This document shows positions 1 through 8,922 of a stretch of DNA of 64,000 nucleotides, in pieces. Source of the DNA: Roseibium suaedae (lineage in GTDB: Bacteria > Pseudomonadota > Alphaproteobacteria > Rhizobiales > Stappiaceae). Each line of letters begins with the position of its first letter. The stretch's first letter is position 1. Under the pieces are notes generated by a model. That model made no database searches. It worked only from the letters and a program-made list of their open reading frames with translations, and was not told the DNA's origin. Location of the stretch: NCBI RefSeq assembly GCF_900142725.1, contig NZ_FRBW01000001.1:62001-126000 (forward strand), in the 5' to 3' direction. The translations under genes and the position numbers were made by a program.

Positions 1-183
1 ATCGTTGTCTCCATCCGGAATGGCGAGGCTGACAGCACCGCCGGCGACCTTCGTCGTCGTCGACACGGTGGTGCCGACAACGGAGGCTGTGGTGCCCACG
101 ACTGCACCGCCCACCGAGACCACGGCGCAATTGGCGGTCAGGAGGCAGAGGCAAGCCAGCAGCAGAAAGCGTGTCAGTATCAT
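1..183 (-). CDS. Partial small lipoprotein-like protein, N-terminus only
   Basis: Reading the minus strand from an ATG at 183 gives an open frame of 61 codons that runs off the left edge. It starts MILTRFLLLACLCLL, a short basic then hydrophobic signal, followed by T-A-N-C (Cys19), which fits a lipobox loosely because Asn before the Cys is atypical. The residues after the Cys are rich in Val, Gly and Thr with a repeated VGTT motif, then turn acidic (IPDGDND). I recognise no named family. An envelope lipoprotein is the best reading. It is divergent from the TonB receptor gene at 569 and shares the gap 184-568 with it. Confidence 0.6.
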   Translation of the reverse strand, partial: MILTRFLLLACLCLLTANCAVVSVGGAVVGTTASVVGTTVSTTTKVAGGAVSLAIPDGDND

Positions 184-568
184 TTAAGTCCGTCGTGCAT
201 CTGTAAGGGGCGTTTTGCCCCTAGAAATCAGGATCTGGACCGGAGGAGGAGGACCTCCGATGTTGCTTTGGACCCTACACGACCGACCACAAGATGGGAA
301 CCTGTCCGCATATCCCGGTGCATTTGCCAAAGCTTATGCAGAAACAATTGCCCGGACATGTGGAGCAAAAAGCAGTTTCGGTCCAAAAGCCGTGGTCTCA
401 CTGCAACATAGAGACGAAAAAGGTTCATGAATTAAACTTGAATATATAAATCATATTTTTGGACTGGTAGAGACCGGAACAGCCGGGGGGCTGACCGGAT
501 TGTTTCTGAAAATCTCTTTCGAACCAGAGTGATAGGTGTCCCAGGCGTCATTTTAATGTGATGAGAGG
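184..568. other. Divergent intergenic region ahead of the TonB receptor
   Basis: This 385-base gap separates the leftward lipoprotein start from the rightward receptor gene. The short frames in it show no protein-like composition. The AT-rich part at 430-460 carries the IRO-like site listed separately, and promoters for both neighbours should lie here. I found no confident -35/-10 pair by eye. Confidence 0.5.
439..453. promoter_or_regulatory. IRO-like (RirA-type) operator TGA-N9-TCA
   Basis: TGAATATATAAATCA matches the palindromic TGA-N9-TCA iron-responsive operator known for RirA-regulated genes in rhizobia. It lies about 115 bases before the TonB receptor start. With flanks (ACTTGA.TATA.AA.TCAT) it is strikingly like the reverse complement of the site at 3832-3846 in front of the siderophore-interacting protein gene. 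Confidence 0.6.
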
Positions 569-2746
569 ATGCCTGAATTGGCCACTGTCCCGTTCCCGTT
601 TTCACCTGTGTCATGTGCATTTTCCCGGCAGACTGGTATCCGCCGCAGCCCGCTGGTTCTGGCGCTTCTTTCCAGCTCCGCCCTTCTGTTTCCGGTTCAG
701 GTTCATGCCCAGCAGGCCAATGCTGGGGCGGAAGCTACGGAGCTGACGGAAATCGTTGTGGAAGGTGCCACTGACAGCGCAAGCGGACCGGACAAGTCCA
801 TCGTTGCGGGCAGAACGCTTGCCGGCAGCAAGACGGACACGGCCGTGGAGGACATATCTGCGTCGGTTTCCGTTATCACTCAGGCCGAGATGGAGCGACG
901 GGGAACGCAAAATCTGGATGAGGTTCTGGCTTACACGTCCAGCGTTTCTGCCGATGAATATGGCTCTGATGACCGCTACGACTGGGTGCGCATCCGTGGC
1001 TTCTATCAGACCAGCACCGGCTCCTATCTTGATGGTCTGCCCATGCGGATTTCCGGATTTACGGGCAGCAGGGTCGAGCCCTATGGACTGCAGCGGGTGG
1101 AAGTTCTCAAGGGGTCGACGTCAACGCTCTTCGGTCTCAATGCGCCGGGAGGCCTCATAAACTCCATCTCCAAACGGCCGCAGGCGGTGAAGCATGGTGA
1201 GGTCTACACTACGCTGGGTGACGAGCATGTGGAGTTCGGGACGGATTTTGGCGGGCCGATTGATGACCAGGGGATCTGGTCCTATCGGATCACATCCAAA
1301 TGGCAGGATGGGAACAACGGTGCGGACCATACCGAAGACGACCGCTTCTATATTGCCCCGGCTTTGACCTGGGCGCCGACGGATGCGACCTCTCTGACCC
1401 TTTTGCCGAGCTACAACAAGCGGGACGGCAATACTGCGCATGGCATTCCCTATGGATCGGGGATTGATCCGAAGACCTATCTTGGCGAGCCCGAGTTCGA
1501 GGCGATGGATACGATCGAGAAGAACATCGGCTATGCCTTTAGCCATGACTTCGGCAATGGGCTGCAGTTCCGTCAGAACGCCCGCTACACCGATCTCGAT
1601 CTGACCTATGAGTCTGTGTATGGAGCCACGGCCGATCCGTCGGTCTCCCGCAGTGCCTGGGCGGTCTATGGCAACTCCCGCCGTTTCGTGATCGACAACC
1701 AGCTGCAATATGACGTCAGCTTTGGCCGGTTCGACAGCCGCTCGCTTGCCGGTATGGATTTCAGCTACAATGATACGGACGAGCATCGCGTCTTTGGCTC
1801 GGCGTCCGGCATCAACATCTACAATCCGGTTTACTGCGGTTTGTCCTGTCTCACGCTGCCGGCGGGATACGACTGGAACCAGCAGGAAACGGCACGCGGT
1901 TTCTATCTCCAGGAAGAGCTGACCTTTGACGACCGCTGGATCCTGACCCTTGGCGGCCGTTTCGACAGTGTGACAACAGAGTCCGCCTTCCCGGATTCAG
2001 GCCTGTCCTACAAGGCTGATGATGAAGCCTTCACCAAGCGCATCGGCCTGACCTACAAGGTGACTGATGGCCTTTCGGTCTATGGCAACTACTCGGAATC
2101 CTTCCAGCCGATTTCTGCGGACAGGACGTCGCTGGTTGGAACACCCAAGCCGCAGGAGGGCACCCAGTACGAGGTCGGGCTGAAATACCGTCCGGCCAAC
2201 TATGATGCCCTTTTCACGCTGGCCCTGTTCGATCTGACCCAGACGAACGTGCCCTACAACATCAGCACCACCACCCAGAGCCAGATCGGGGAGACGAACG
2301 TCAAGGGAGTGGAGCTGGAAGGCAAGTTCGCACTCACCGACCAGTTCAACCTGACCGTTGCCTATTCCTATTGGGATGCGGAGATTGTCGAGGATGGCAT
2401 CACAGGCAATCAGGGCAACAAGCCTCAGCTCATTCCTCAGCAGATGGCCTCGATCTGGGCTGACTACACCCTGCCGGGCGAAGGGATCTTCGGCGACCTG
2501 ACGCTTGGGCTTGGCGTGCGGTATACGGGCGCAAGTTTTGCGGACAACGAGAACACCCTCAAGATCAAGCCGCATACGCTGGTTGATGCCGCCGTGAACT
2601 ATCAGATCCGGGACAATGTTGCGCTTGCGGTGAATGCCACCAACCTGTTCGACACGGAGTACCTCTCCTATGTCAGCATCTACGACAACACGGCCTTCTA
2701 TGGAGATGGCCGGGCTGTCCGGGCAACGTTGAAATACACCTGGTAA
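569..2746 (+). CDS. TonB-dependent siderophore receptor
   Basis: The 725-residue protein is an outer-membrane ligand-gated channel for ferric siderophore, driven by TonB-ExbBD. An N-terminal signal ends near VHA-QQ (about residue 48). A TonB-box-like ELTEIVVEGA follows, then the plug domain (about 75-190; IRGF, DGLP, RVEVLKGSTSTLFG, PGGLIN) and the beta-barrel ending in a C-terminal aromatic residue (KYTW). It belongs to the ferrichrome/hydroxamate (FhuA/FpvA-like) subfamily by overall pattern; the substrate is not deducible. The ATG at 569 has AGAGG directly abutting it, an unfavourable spacing, so the start is uncertain; the in-frame GTG at 608 is an alternative. The IRO-like box upstream suggests iron repression. 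A 13-bp-stem hairpin follows the gene. Confidence 0.95.
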   Translation: MPELATVPFPFSPVSCAFSRQTGIRRSPLVLALLSSSALLFPVQVHAQQANAGAEATELTEIVVEGATDSASGPDKSIVAGRTLAGSKTDTAVEDISASVSVITQAEMERRGTQNLDEVLAYTSSVSADEYGSDDRYDWVRIRGFYQTSTGSYLDGLPMRISGFTGSRVEPYGLQRVEVLKGSTSTLFGLNAPGGLINSISKRPQAVKHGEVYTTLGDEHVEFGTDFGGPIDDQGIWSYRITSKWQDGNNGADHTEDDRFYIAPALTWAPTDATSLTLLPSYNKRDGNTAHGIPYGSGIDPKTYLGEPEFEAMDTIEKNIGYAFSHDFGNGLQFRQNARYTDLDLTYESVYGATADPSVSRSAWAVYGNSRRFVIDNQLQYDVSFGRFDSRSLAGMDFSYNDTDEHRVFGSASGINIYNPVYCGLSCLTLPAGYDWNQQETARGFYLQEELTFDDRWILTLGGRFDSVTTESAFPDSGLSYKADDEAFTKRIGLTYKVTDGLSVYGNYSESFQPISADRTSLVGTPKPQEGTQYEVGLKYRPANYDALFTLALFDLTQTNVPYNISTTTQSQIGETNVKGVELEGKFALTDQFNLTVAYSYWDAEIVEDGITGNQGNKPQLIPQQMASIWADYTLPGEGIFGDLTLGLGVRYTGASFADNENTLKIKPHTLVDAAVNYQIRDNVALAVNATNLFDTEYLSYVSIYDNTAFYGDGRAVRATLKYTW

Positions 2747-2761
2747 TCCGGGATCGTTTTC

Positions 2762-2792
2762 CTCAGCCTCCCGGGCCAACCGGGAGGCTGAG
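2762..2792. terminator. Hairpin between convergent genes
   Basis: A perfect 13-bp stem (CTCAGCCTCCCGG) with a 5-base loop lies between the stop of the TonB receptor and the stop of the convergent siderophore-interacting protein. There is no clear T-run on either side, so termination efficiency is uncertain. Confidence 0.55.
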
Positions 2793-2816
2793 CTGATTTA
2801 AGGGGACGCTGAGCGG

Positions 2817-3788
2817 TCAGGTCCAGTAGGCGGCGGCTACGAAAGCGGTCTTGGGCAGGCCTTGCTTCAGGAGTTGGGCCCGAGCGGCCTGGGCGGTGTC
2901 CTTGTGTCCGGCAACCCAGACAAAGCCCCCCTCCGGAAGACTGCAGTCCGAAAGGGCATCAAGCAGGCTTTCGACGCGGTTCACACGCGGATCATCGGCG
3001 TAGGGGCCGAGGTCCTGTGCGCAGACGGTGACAAAGGCACGGACTTCGCCTTTCGCCAGAGCAAGCATTCGCAGGATGGCTGGCCAGGAGGTTTCATCGC
3101 CAAAGAGCAGCAGGGGCGATCCCTCCGGGCACATGCCGCCGCCAGGGCCCATGATCCCGACCGTTTCCCCAATCGGGTTTCCCCTGAAATAGTCGCAGGT
3201 TGGGCTGCCCTCATGGTTGAAGACATCGAAATCCAGCCATCCGTCGCCCGTTTCAATGACCGTATAGACCGGCTTGTGAATCTTGTCGTCGCCTTCAGGC
3301 CAAAGGGTGCGGCCGGAGGCGGAGATCGTTGGCCACTTCGGCTCACGGTCATGCGGCGGAATCAGCAGCCGGAAATGCAGTCCGCCTTCGTTAAACCGGG
3401 AAGCTTCGGGATGGCTGACGCGCACCCTCAGATATCCGGGAGAGCGTTCGATCACGGAGGAGACTGTCATCAGGGACAAGCCGGGAGCAAGCGCGCCTTC
3501 GGCAACGTTCGACCAGTTCACCCGGAGCCCGAGTTCTTCCTGCATCGTGGAAACCGTGTCCTGCAGCACTTGCAGGAGCCTCTGGTCCTGGCCTGCCAGA
3601 GAGATCAGGGCATCTTCGCCGCGTGCATCCAGGGTCAGCCTGGTTTCCCAGATCGTGGTGCTCAAACGGCCGGCGCTATCTTCCAGCGGAATGTTCCGTT
3701 CCGAGGTGAGCTGACGGAGGGCCGAGAAGGCTGCCTTCGCGCCTTTCGGGATGTGGCCTTCGGTCGTGTGGATCTCCGGTGAACTCAT
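2817..3788 (-). CDS. Siderophore-interacting protein (FAD-dependent ferric-siderophore reductase) with N-terminal DUF2218-like domain
   Basis: This 323-residue protein probably releases iron from imported siderophores in the cytoplasm with NAD(P)H and FAD. The N-terminal ~90 residues look like DUF2218 (KAAFSALRQLTSERNIP). The rest fits the SIP family: an FAD-binding half with DFDVFNHEGSPTCDYFRGN and GIMGPGG, then the NAD(P)-binding part LLLFGDETSWPAILRML, ending WVAGHKD...AAAYW. I chose the ATG at 3788 because GAGGA lies 6 bases upstream; longer readings to 3929 run through the IRO box and the upstream terminator hairpin and are unlikely. It converges on the TonB receptor, giving a matched uptake/reduction pair. 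Confidence 0.92.
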   Translation of the reverse strand: MSSPEIHTTEGHIPKGAKAAFSALRQLTSERNIPLEDSAGRLSTTIWETRLTLDARGEDALISLAGQDQRLLQVLQDTVSTMQEELGLRVNWSNVAEGALAPGLSLMTVSSVIERSPGYLRVRVSHPEASRFNEGGLHFRLLIPPHDREPKWPTISASGRTLWPEGDDKIHKPVYTVIETGDGWLDFDVFNHEGSPTCDYFRGNPIGETVGIMGPGGGMCPEGSPLLLFGDETSWPAILRMLALAKGEVRAFVTVCAQDLGPYADDPRVNRVESLLDALSDCSLPEGGFVWVAGHKDTAQAARAQLLKQGLPKTAFVAAAYWT

Positions 3789-3831
3789 GGCTGTCCTCAT
3801 CCGTCTCAGTGATGACGTCAGATGACATTCA

Positions 3832-3846
3832 TGAGTTTTATAGTCA
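3832..3846. promoter_or_regulatory. IRO-like (RirA-type) operator TGA-N9-TCA
   Basis: TGAGTTTTATAGTCA lies 44 bases upstream of the siderophore-interacting protein start. Its reverse complement with flank, ACTTGACTATAAAACTCAT, aligns with the site at 439-453. Two such sites in front of the two iron genes make chance unlikely. Confidence 0.65.
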
Positions 3847-3887
3847 AGTATAAGCAGCGCGGCAGAATGAAGCCCCTTAACACGCAA

Positions 3888-3927
3888 GGGCCCGGCTTTC
3901 GCGCAAGTCTGCGGGAAAACCGGGCCC
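3888..3927 (-). terminator. Terminator-like hairpin after the multihaem gene
   Basis: GGGCCCGG at 3888 pairs with CCGGGCCC at 3920-3927, with further partial pairing inside. On the minus strand it follows the stop of the 1081-residue protein and runs into TTGCGTGTT. It separates that transcript from the downstream siderophore-interacting protein gene. Confidence 0.55.
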
Positions 3928-3955
3928 AAGCATTTTTACCGCAGCACGTCCGCTG

Positions 3956-6900
3956 TCAGTGGTCCAGCACGTTGAAGGTTACCATGTGAACCGCGGAGGT
4001 CTGGCGGGCAGGCTGGCTATGAGACGTCGTCTTTGCAGCCGAGGCAGCCTGGGCCTTGTTCTTTTCGAACAGCTTCACCGCCAGGCCTCGCGAGGGTGGC
4101 TGGCGGGACGCACGCACCACGCTTCGCGCTTCATGTGCGCTCAGGCGCTGATCCCGAAGCCCGCCTTCCCGGCAGTTCAGCACCAGGGTCTCATCGTTGG
4201 CTGGGGTGTCGAAGATCAGGGCGCCGACAGACTTGTCCGGGATGAGGCGTGGTTCTCCCGGCTGCAGGAATGGATCGCCGATCATCTCATCCGGGATCAC
4301 CTCGACATTGCCATCTGCCTCCACATAGAAGATCTGCAGCTCACAGGCATTGTTGGCGGTGACGCTGAAGGTGAGTTCCTCGCCGACAGCGACATCCGTC
4401 CGGTCGATATGAACCCGGAGCTTCAAGGCGCTCTGCGGATCACCGGCAGGCTTGTAGCCGTCGTCCCGGTAGCTTGCGTCCTTGTAGCTGGGCGGAAGCG
4501 CGTTGGCGTGGCTTGCAGAACCTGCGTGGTGATCCATCGGATCGAGGTTCAGCACGGGTTTAATCAGGCGGGAGAACTGTTCCTCCATCTCGAACCGGGG
4601 GACGCGGACACCGGCCTGCAACTGGTTGATCCAGTCAATGGCAAGGCCGCGGGCCATGGGGTCCTGAACGCGCTGGATGGCCTGCTGGAACTCGTCGAGC
4701 GTCATTTCGAACTCGGCTGCCAGCATTTCCGCATCCATGTCGGCTTCATAGAAGTCGGCAAACCAGGTCATCACCTCTTCCTTGCCCGGACCGCTGCGGC
4801 TTCTGATCGTGCCGTCTGGCGCGGTTTCAACCGCATCGATCTTTGTCAAGGCATCGATGAAGAAGGCCCGGTCCTTCGCATAAAGGGCATCCAGCTCCTT
4901 CTGCTCGACATACATGCGCAGCAGCGTGTCGCGCTGGTCCAGGCTGAACAGGGCAGAGGTTTCCAGATGGCTGCGCAGCTGGTCGCGCTTGGCGATGATG
5001 CCGTCATAGTGGCAGCTCATGCAGGAGCGGCCATTGATGATGTCGATCCCCTTGCCGATCGGGCGCTGGCGGAAGGACACGATGGAGGTCGGTCCTCGGT
5101 CCAGACGGTCCCCGGCGGCGGTGGACAGGTAATAGCCCTGCATGCCGTTGGGCAGGGTGAACAGCATTTCGCCGCCATCATGCTCGAAGGGCTCCAGTCC
5201 GTCGTGCAGGGGAGATACAGCGTCGGGGCCGTGGGGATGCAGCTTCAGGCTCTGCACACCGCGGCTACCGGCGAAGTCATAGGACTTCCAGTAGTAGCCG
5301 CCGCCGGGCAGGTCGTGCCGTTCCAGCATCCGGTTGTGATCGGAAACGCCGGATGATCCTTCCAGGAAAGCGGCGCGGGCGACATCCAGCCGTTCGATGT
5401 TCCGGTTGACGTCCACACCCATGGCCTGTTCGAGATCCTCAATGTTCTCGGGCAGGCTCAGGAGCATGTGATACATCTCCGGACGGCTGGCATTGGCCAT
5501 GAACCAGTCGGCACGCATGATCGGCAGATCGGCGCGGGTGCCGTTGGCAAGAGCCTCGAGCGAGGGATCGTTCCCCGGCGCATAGCCGTAGGGGTAGGTT
5601 GCCGAAAGGGTCTGCCAGCGCTCCGGATCCCACTTCAGGTCGCGGATGTCGACCCGGACCAGCAGATTGTCGCTGCCGTCAACGACGGTCGGCATGACGA
5701 GGCGCGGGCCCTGGGACACGGAGTTGATCAGCTTGCGGAACCCGGCCTGGAACAGATCCAGCCGCCGGGCGAAGGCGTCTTCCTCCTCGCAGGGGTTCAC
5801 GCCATTGTAGAGATTCATGAAGCTATAGTAGCGGGTGAAGGGGCGGTCGCGCTCATCCACCTCGGCGAGATCGCGCAGGGCGAGCTCGGCTTCCTTGCGC
5901 CAGTGGCGCATCGGGCGCGAGCGGGCGGGCGGCGCAGGTTCGGCAGCAACCGCCGTGCTGTTGAGATTATCGATCCATGCGCCCAGAGCCTCCAGTTCGG
6001 CATCGGAAGGGCTGTTGCCATAGGGCATGCGGCCACTGGAAACGCTGGTATAGAGCAGGGACTTGGACCGGTCGCCAGGCGTAACGAACGCTGGATTGCG
6101 GGCAATCGAGGCAAGTTCGCCTGCAGGGAAGCTGCCCTGGGCGCTTTCTCCCAGACCATGACAGTTGCGGCAGTAGCGGCCCACGAATTCATCTGCCTGG
6201 AGCGCCAGATTGTCCGTGGGCACTGCGGTCGTGTCGCCGGTGGCGCGGCAGCTTGCCTCGCTACTCATCTCCACCTTTTCGACCTTCTGTTCCCGTCCGG
6301 TCAGATAGGCGAGCATCGCCAGCCGGTCCTCGTCGGTCAGAACCGAGAGACCCTTGGCCAGATTGCGCTTCAACGGCGAGCTGATGCCGCTGCCGGAGAG
6401 CTTCATTCCCTTGTCGATGAAGTCGCGGGTGAAGACCTCCGGATGGGCCAGACCGGACATGCGGGCGGTCGAGATGTCCGGAGCCAGTTCGCCGTTGATG
6501 GTCTTTTCCCCGGTCAGGCTGAGGTCCTGATCAAGGCCATAGGTGAGTGTGCGCGGGGTGTGGCACTCGCCGCAGGCCCCGACGTTTTCGACCAGATACC
6601 GGCCGCGGCTCATCTGCGAGCCATCGCCTGGCTGGAAGGCGGGTGTCTCGAAGTTCTGGCGCTTCCAGAGGGAGACGGTTGTGTCGAGGTTATAGGGGAA
6701 GGAAACTTCGTGACGCTCGGAGGGCGTATCGGACTGGGCAAGGGTCTCGATATAGGCCTTGATGTCGAGCACGTCCTCCGGCTTCATCCCGGCATAGGCC
6801 GCATAGGGGAAGGTCGGGTAATAATTGCGCCCATCCGGTGCAAGACCATTGATGACGGCATTGAGATATTGGGCATTGGTCCAACCGCCTGTGCCTTGGG

Positions 6901-7201
6901 AGCTGGCGGTGATGTTGGGCACGAAGAACGTGCCGATATGGCTTTCCAGCTTGCGGCCGCCGGACAGAAGCGAGGTGTCTTCCCCGGACGCATGACAGCC
7001 GATGCAGCCAGCCGCATTTGCCAGATAGGCGCCATTCTTGACGTCGCCCTGATAGGTGGCAAAGGCATTGTCGTCAAAAACGTCGGCAGCAATGGCCCCA
7101 TGGGTGGCAAGGCTGGCCGCCAGAAGCATCAGGCCTCCTGCAGCCTTCACCGGAAAAGCAGCTGTCCGGCCTTTCCAATTCTCTTTGTCTTGCAATGTCA
7201 C
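3956..7201 (-). CDS. Exported tetrahaem c-type cytochrome with DUF4384-like C-terminus
   Basis: This is a 1081-residue protein with a GTG start (AGGAG about 8 bases upstream) and a signal peptide or anchor ending near IAADVF (residue 39). Four haem-binding CXXCH motifs are visible: CIGCH (66-70), CGECH (210-214), CRNCH (344-348) and CMSCH (727-731). Residues 45-310 resemble the di-haem cytochrome subunit of membrane alcohol dehydrogenases, and 330-415 a single cytochrome c domain. Residues 440-740 form a domain I recognise only as uncharacterised, with an LPNGMQGYYLS segment before the last haem. About residues 905-1025 resemble DUF4384, a module usually found next to caspase-like proteases. 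It sits 38 bases downstream of the flavocytochrome at 7240, which could feed it electrons. Its exact function is unknown. Confidence 0.8.
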   Translation of the reverse strand: MTLQDKENWKGRTAAFPVKAAGGLMLLAASLATHGAIAADVFDDNAFATYQGDVKNGAYLANAAGCIGCHASGEDTSLLSGGRKLESHIGTFFVPNITASSQGTGGWTNAQYLNAVINGLAPDGRNYYPTFPYAAYAGMKPEDVLDIKAYIETLAQSDTPSERHEVSFPYNLDTTVSLWKRQNFETPAFQPGDGSQMSRGRYLVENVGACGECHTPRTLTYGLDQDLSLTGEKTINGELAPDISTARMSGLAHPEVFTRDFIDKGMKLSGSGISSPLKRNLAKGLSVLTDEDRLAMLAYLTGREQKVEKVEMSSEASCRATGDTTAVPTDNLALQADEFVGRYCRNCHGLGESAQGSFPAGELASIARNPAFVTPGDRSKSLLYTSVSSGRMPYGNSPSDAELEALGAWIDNLNSTAVAAEPAPPARSRPMRHWRKEAELALRDLAEVDERDRPFTRYYSFMNLYNGVNPCEEEDAFARRLDLFQAGFRKLINSVSQGPRLVMPTVVDGSDNLLVRVDIRDLKWDPERWQTLSATYPYGYAPGNDPSLEALANGTRADLPIMRADWFMANASRPEMYHMLLSLPENIEDLEQAMGVDVNRNIERLDVARAAFLEGSSGVSDHNRMLERHDLPGGGYYWKSYDFAGSRGVQSLKLHPHGPDAVSPLHDGLEPFEHDGGEMLFTLPNGMQGYYLSTAAGDRLDRGPTSIVSFRQRPIGKGIDIINGRSCMSCHYDGIIAKRDQLRSHLETSALFSLDQRDTLLRMYVEQKELDALYAKDRAFFIDALTKIDAVETAPDGTIRSRSGPGKEEVMTWFADFYEADMDAEMLAAEFEMTLDEFQQAIQRVQDPMARGLAIDWINQLQAGVRVPRFEMEEQFSRLIKPVLNLDPMDHHAGSASHANALPPSYKDASYRDDGYKPAGDPQSALKLRVHIDRTDVAVGEELTFSVTANNACELQIFYVEADGNVEVIPDEMIGDPFLQPGEPRLIPDKSVGALIFDTPANDETLVLNCREGGLRDQRLSAHEARSVVRASRQPPSRGLAVKLFEKNKAQAASAAKTTSHSQPARQTSAVHMVTFNVLDH

Positions 7202-7239
7202 AGCCCGTCTCCTCTTCCCTCGCGAAAGGCCGATTTCGC

Positions 7240-8496
7240 TTACCGGAATTCGAATTTTTCAAATTTTACTTTGCCGGGGGCATTGCCCGACAGTTTCAGG
7301 TCTTTCACGATGGCAAGGCGCATGGCTTCCGGACCGCAGAACCAGAAGTCGGCGCCCTTCGGGGGAACCTGTGATTTTTCAATCAGTTGAGCCGCACCGA
7401 GGCGGCCGTTCGTCTTGCTTGCATGGAGCGTGAACGTGAAGTTCGGCAGGCTGGCGCTCAGCCCTTCCAGATAGTCCCGTTGCACGGCTTCGACTTCGGA
7501 GCGGACGCTGTGGAACAGGTGCACCTTCTTGTCCGGCGTTGCGCGCAGGGTTTCCACCTGCGCCAGGAAAGGGGTGATCCCGATGCCGCCTGCCAGCCAG
7601 ACCTGGCTCTGACTGCCTTTGTGAACCTCGAACCGGCCGTAGCCACCTTCCAGATGCAGAATGTCTCCGACCTGCAAGGTATCGCGCAGGCGCCGGGTGA
7701 AGTCGCCGAGCGGCTTGATCGCAAAGGAAATCGAGGAAGTGGCCGGATCATGCCGGGCAATGGTGAAGGGGTGAGGCTCGCCAAGACCTGACCGGTCTGA
7801 CTTCAGGAATGCAAAATGACCGGGCCGCGCCGCGATCGGGCGGCCGACAGCCCGTGCGGTCACCAGCGTCGCGCTGGGCAGAGCGATAATGTCGCTCACC
7901 TGATAGCGCTTGCGGGCAATGAAGGGGCGGATCTGGGTCACGATGAAGCTGATCACTCCGATGGCGGCAAAGATGTTCAGGTAGACGGCCAGAAGGGCGG
8001 TGCCATCAAACGGCCGCTTGATGAAATTCAGATGCACGGCAATCAGAATGAAGAAGAAGCCGATGAAGCGGTGTGACTGGCGCCACAGATTATACGGAAC
8101 CTCGATGCGGGTTTTCGGTAGCCGTTTCACCAGGCTGATGCCCGCAAGCACGACAAGGCCATAGAACCCGATCTCTCCCGCGGTTCCTGCCATCTCATTC
8201 AGGCCGGAGGTCAGGACCAGGCCCTTGAAGTTCGGCGTCACGATGTAGTGGATCAGGAACAGCACCAGCGCCGCGATGCCAAGCTGGCGGTGGGTGTGGT
8301 AGATGCGGTCGAGGCCGCCAAACAGACCTTCAAGATAGCGGGGACGGGTGGCCAGGAACTGATTGAGCGCCATGGCCACGAAGGACATGGAGGCTGCGGC
8401 GATCGAGGCCCAGGTTGCAAGGCCGGTGTGGCTTGCTGCCGGAACTGACAGAAAAAACGCCACAAGCACGGCTGCGGCCATCAGAAACTGTCCCAA
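7240..8496 (-). CDS. Ferric reductase/NADPH oxidase-like transmembrane flavocytochrome
   Basis: The 418-residue protein has about six N-terminal membrane helices with haem-ligand-type histidines (YHTHRQLG, LIHYIV, RQSHRFIG, AVHLNF), then a cytoplasmic ferredoxin-reductase-like half. That half shows the FAD motif HPFTIA, the NAD(P) motif GGIGITPF and a terminal CGPEAM...FEKFEF. It would move electrons from cytosolic NAD(P)H through membrane haems to the periplasm, as in ferric reductases and bacterial NOX enzymes. It is the first gene of a two-gene leftward unit with the exported tetrahaem cytochrome, a plausible electron acceptor. It is divergent from the OmpA/CHAT operon. Confidence 0.88.
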   Translation of the reverse strand: MGQFLMAAAVLVAFFLSVPAASHTGLATWASIAAASMSFVAMALNQFLATRPRYLEGLFGGLDRIYHTHRQLGIAALVLFLIHYIVTPNFKGLVLTSGLNEMAGTAGEIGFYGLVVLAGISLVKRLPKTRIEVPYNLWRQSHRFIGFFFILIAVHLNFIKRPFDGTALLAVYLNIFAAIGVISFIVTQIRPFIARKRYQVSDIIALPSATLVTARAVGRPIAARPGHFAFLKSDRSGLGEPHPFTIARHDPATSSISFAIKPLGDFTRRLRDTLQVGDILHLEGGYGRFEVHKGSQSQVWLAGGIGITPFLAQVETLRATPDKKVHLFHSVRSEVEAVQRDYLEGLSASLPNFTFTLHASKTNGRLGAAQLIEKSQVPPKGADFWFCGPEAMRLAIVKDLKLSGNAPGKVKFEKFEFR

Positions 8497-8922
8497 TTTA
8501 CCCCCTCAAACGTCTTGCCGGCCAATCCTCTGGATGGTCTTACCGGCGCTCCGTCAGTTTTCCAGTCAGTTCGCCAAGGTCGGCCCTGGCCTGGAAAAAT
8601 CTCAAATGAACCTTTTGCTGTCGCTCTAGTACCTATGTTCCGAATGGAACGCTTCAGGTTCATGCGTCCGCCTGAAATGTTGCGTCAAACTCAAGAACAA
8701 CTTTTGCTAGAGGCAGTCGTCGCGAAACAATTTGAATTCAATTTCCTTAATCTTTCGAAGAGACTGCCTGAAAAGTCCACTAGAAAAACTCGACTTGTCA
8801 TGCTCTATTGAAATCAAGAATTTTTCAACCCTCCGGATATTTCATTGCCGATTAATAGTCTCGAATAGAGAGACGGTGATACGTCCCGGACCGATTTTGC
8901 AGCTACGTAGGAAACTCGGAAA
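8497..8922. other. Divergent regulatory region between redox and OmpA/CHAT operons
   Basis: This 426-base gap is AT-rich for the window, especially at 8690-8860. Small overlapping frames in it show no protein-like features. It must hold the promoters for the leftward flavocytochrome operon and the rightward OmpA/CHAT operon. I could not identify a confident promoter or operator by eye. Confidence 0.45.

Noticed and set aside
215..620. Short frames on both strands before the TonB receptor
   Set aside because: They have no ribosome sites and overlap each other and the IRO-like operator.
5468..7390. 640-residue open frame antisense to the tetrahaem cytochrome gene
   Set aside because: The opposite strand has a signal peptide, four haem motifs and a ribosome site; this frame has none of these.
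8673..8687. TGA-N9-TCA in the flavocytochrome/OmpA gap
   Set aside because: TGAAATGTTGCGTCA fits the bare pattern but lacks the AT-rich core and flanks shared by the two iron-gene sites; chance is likely.
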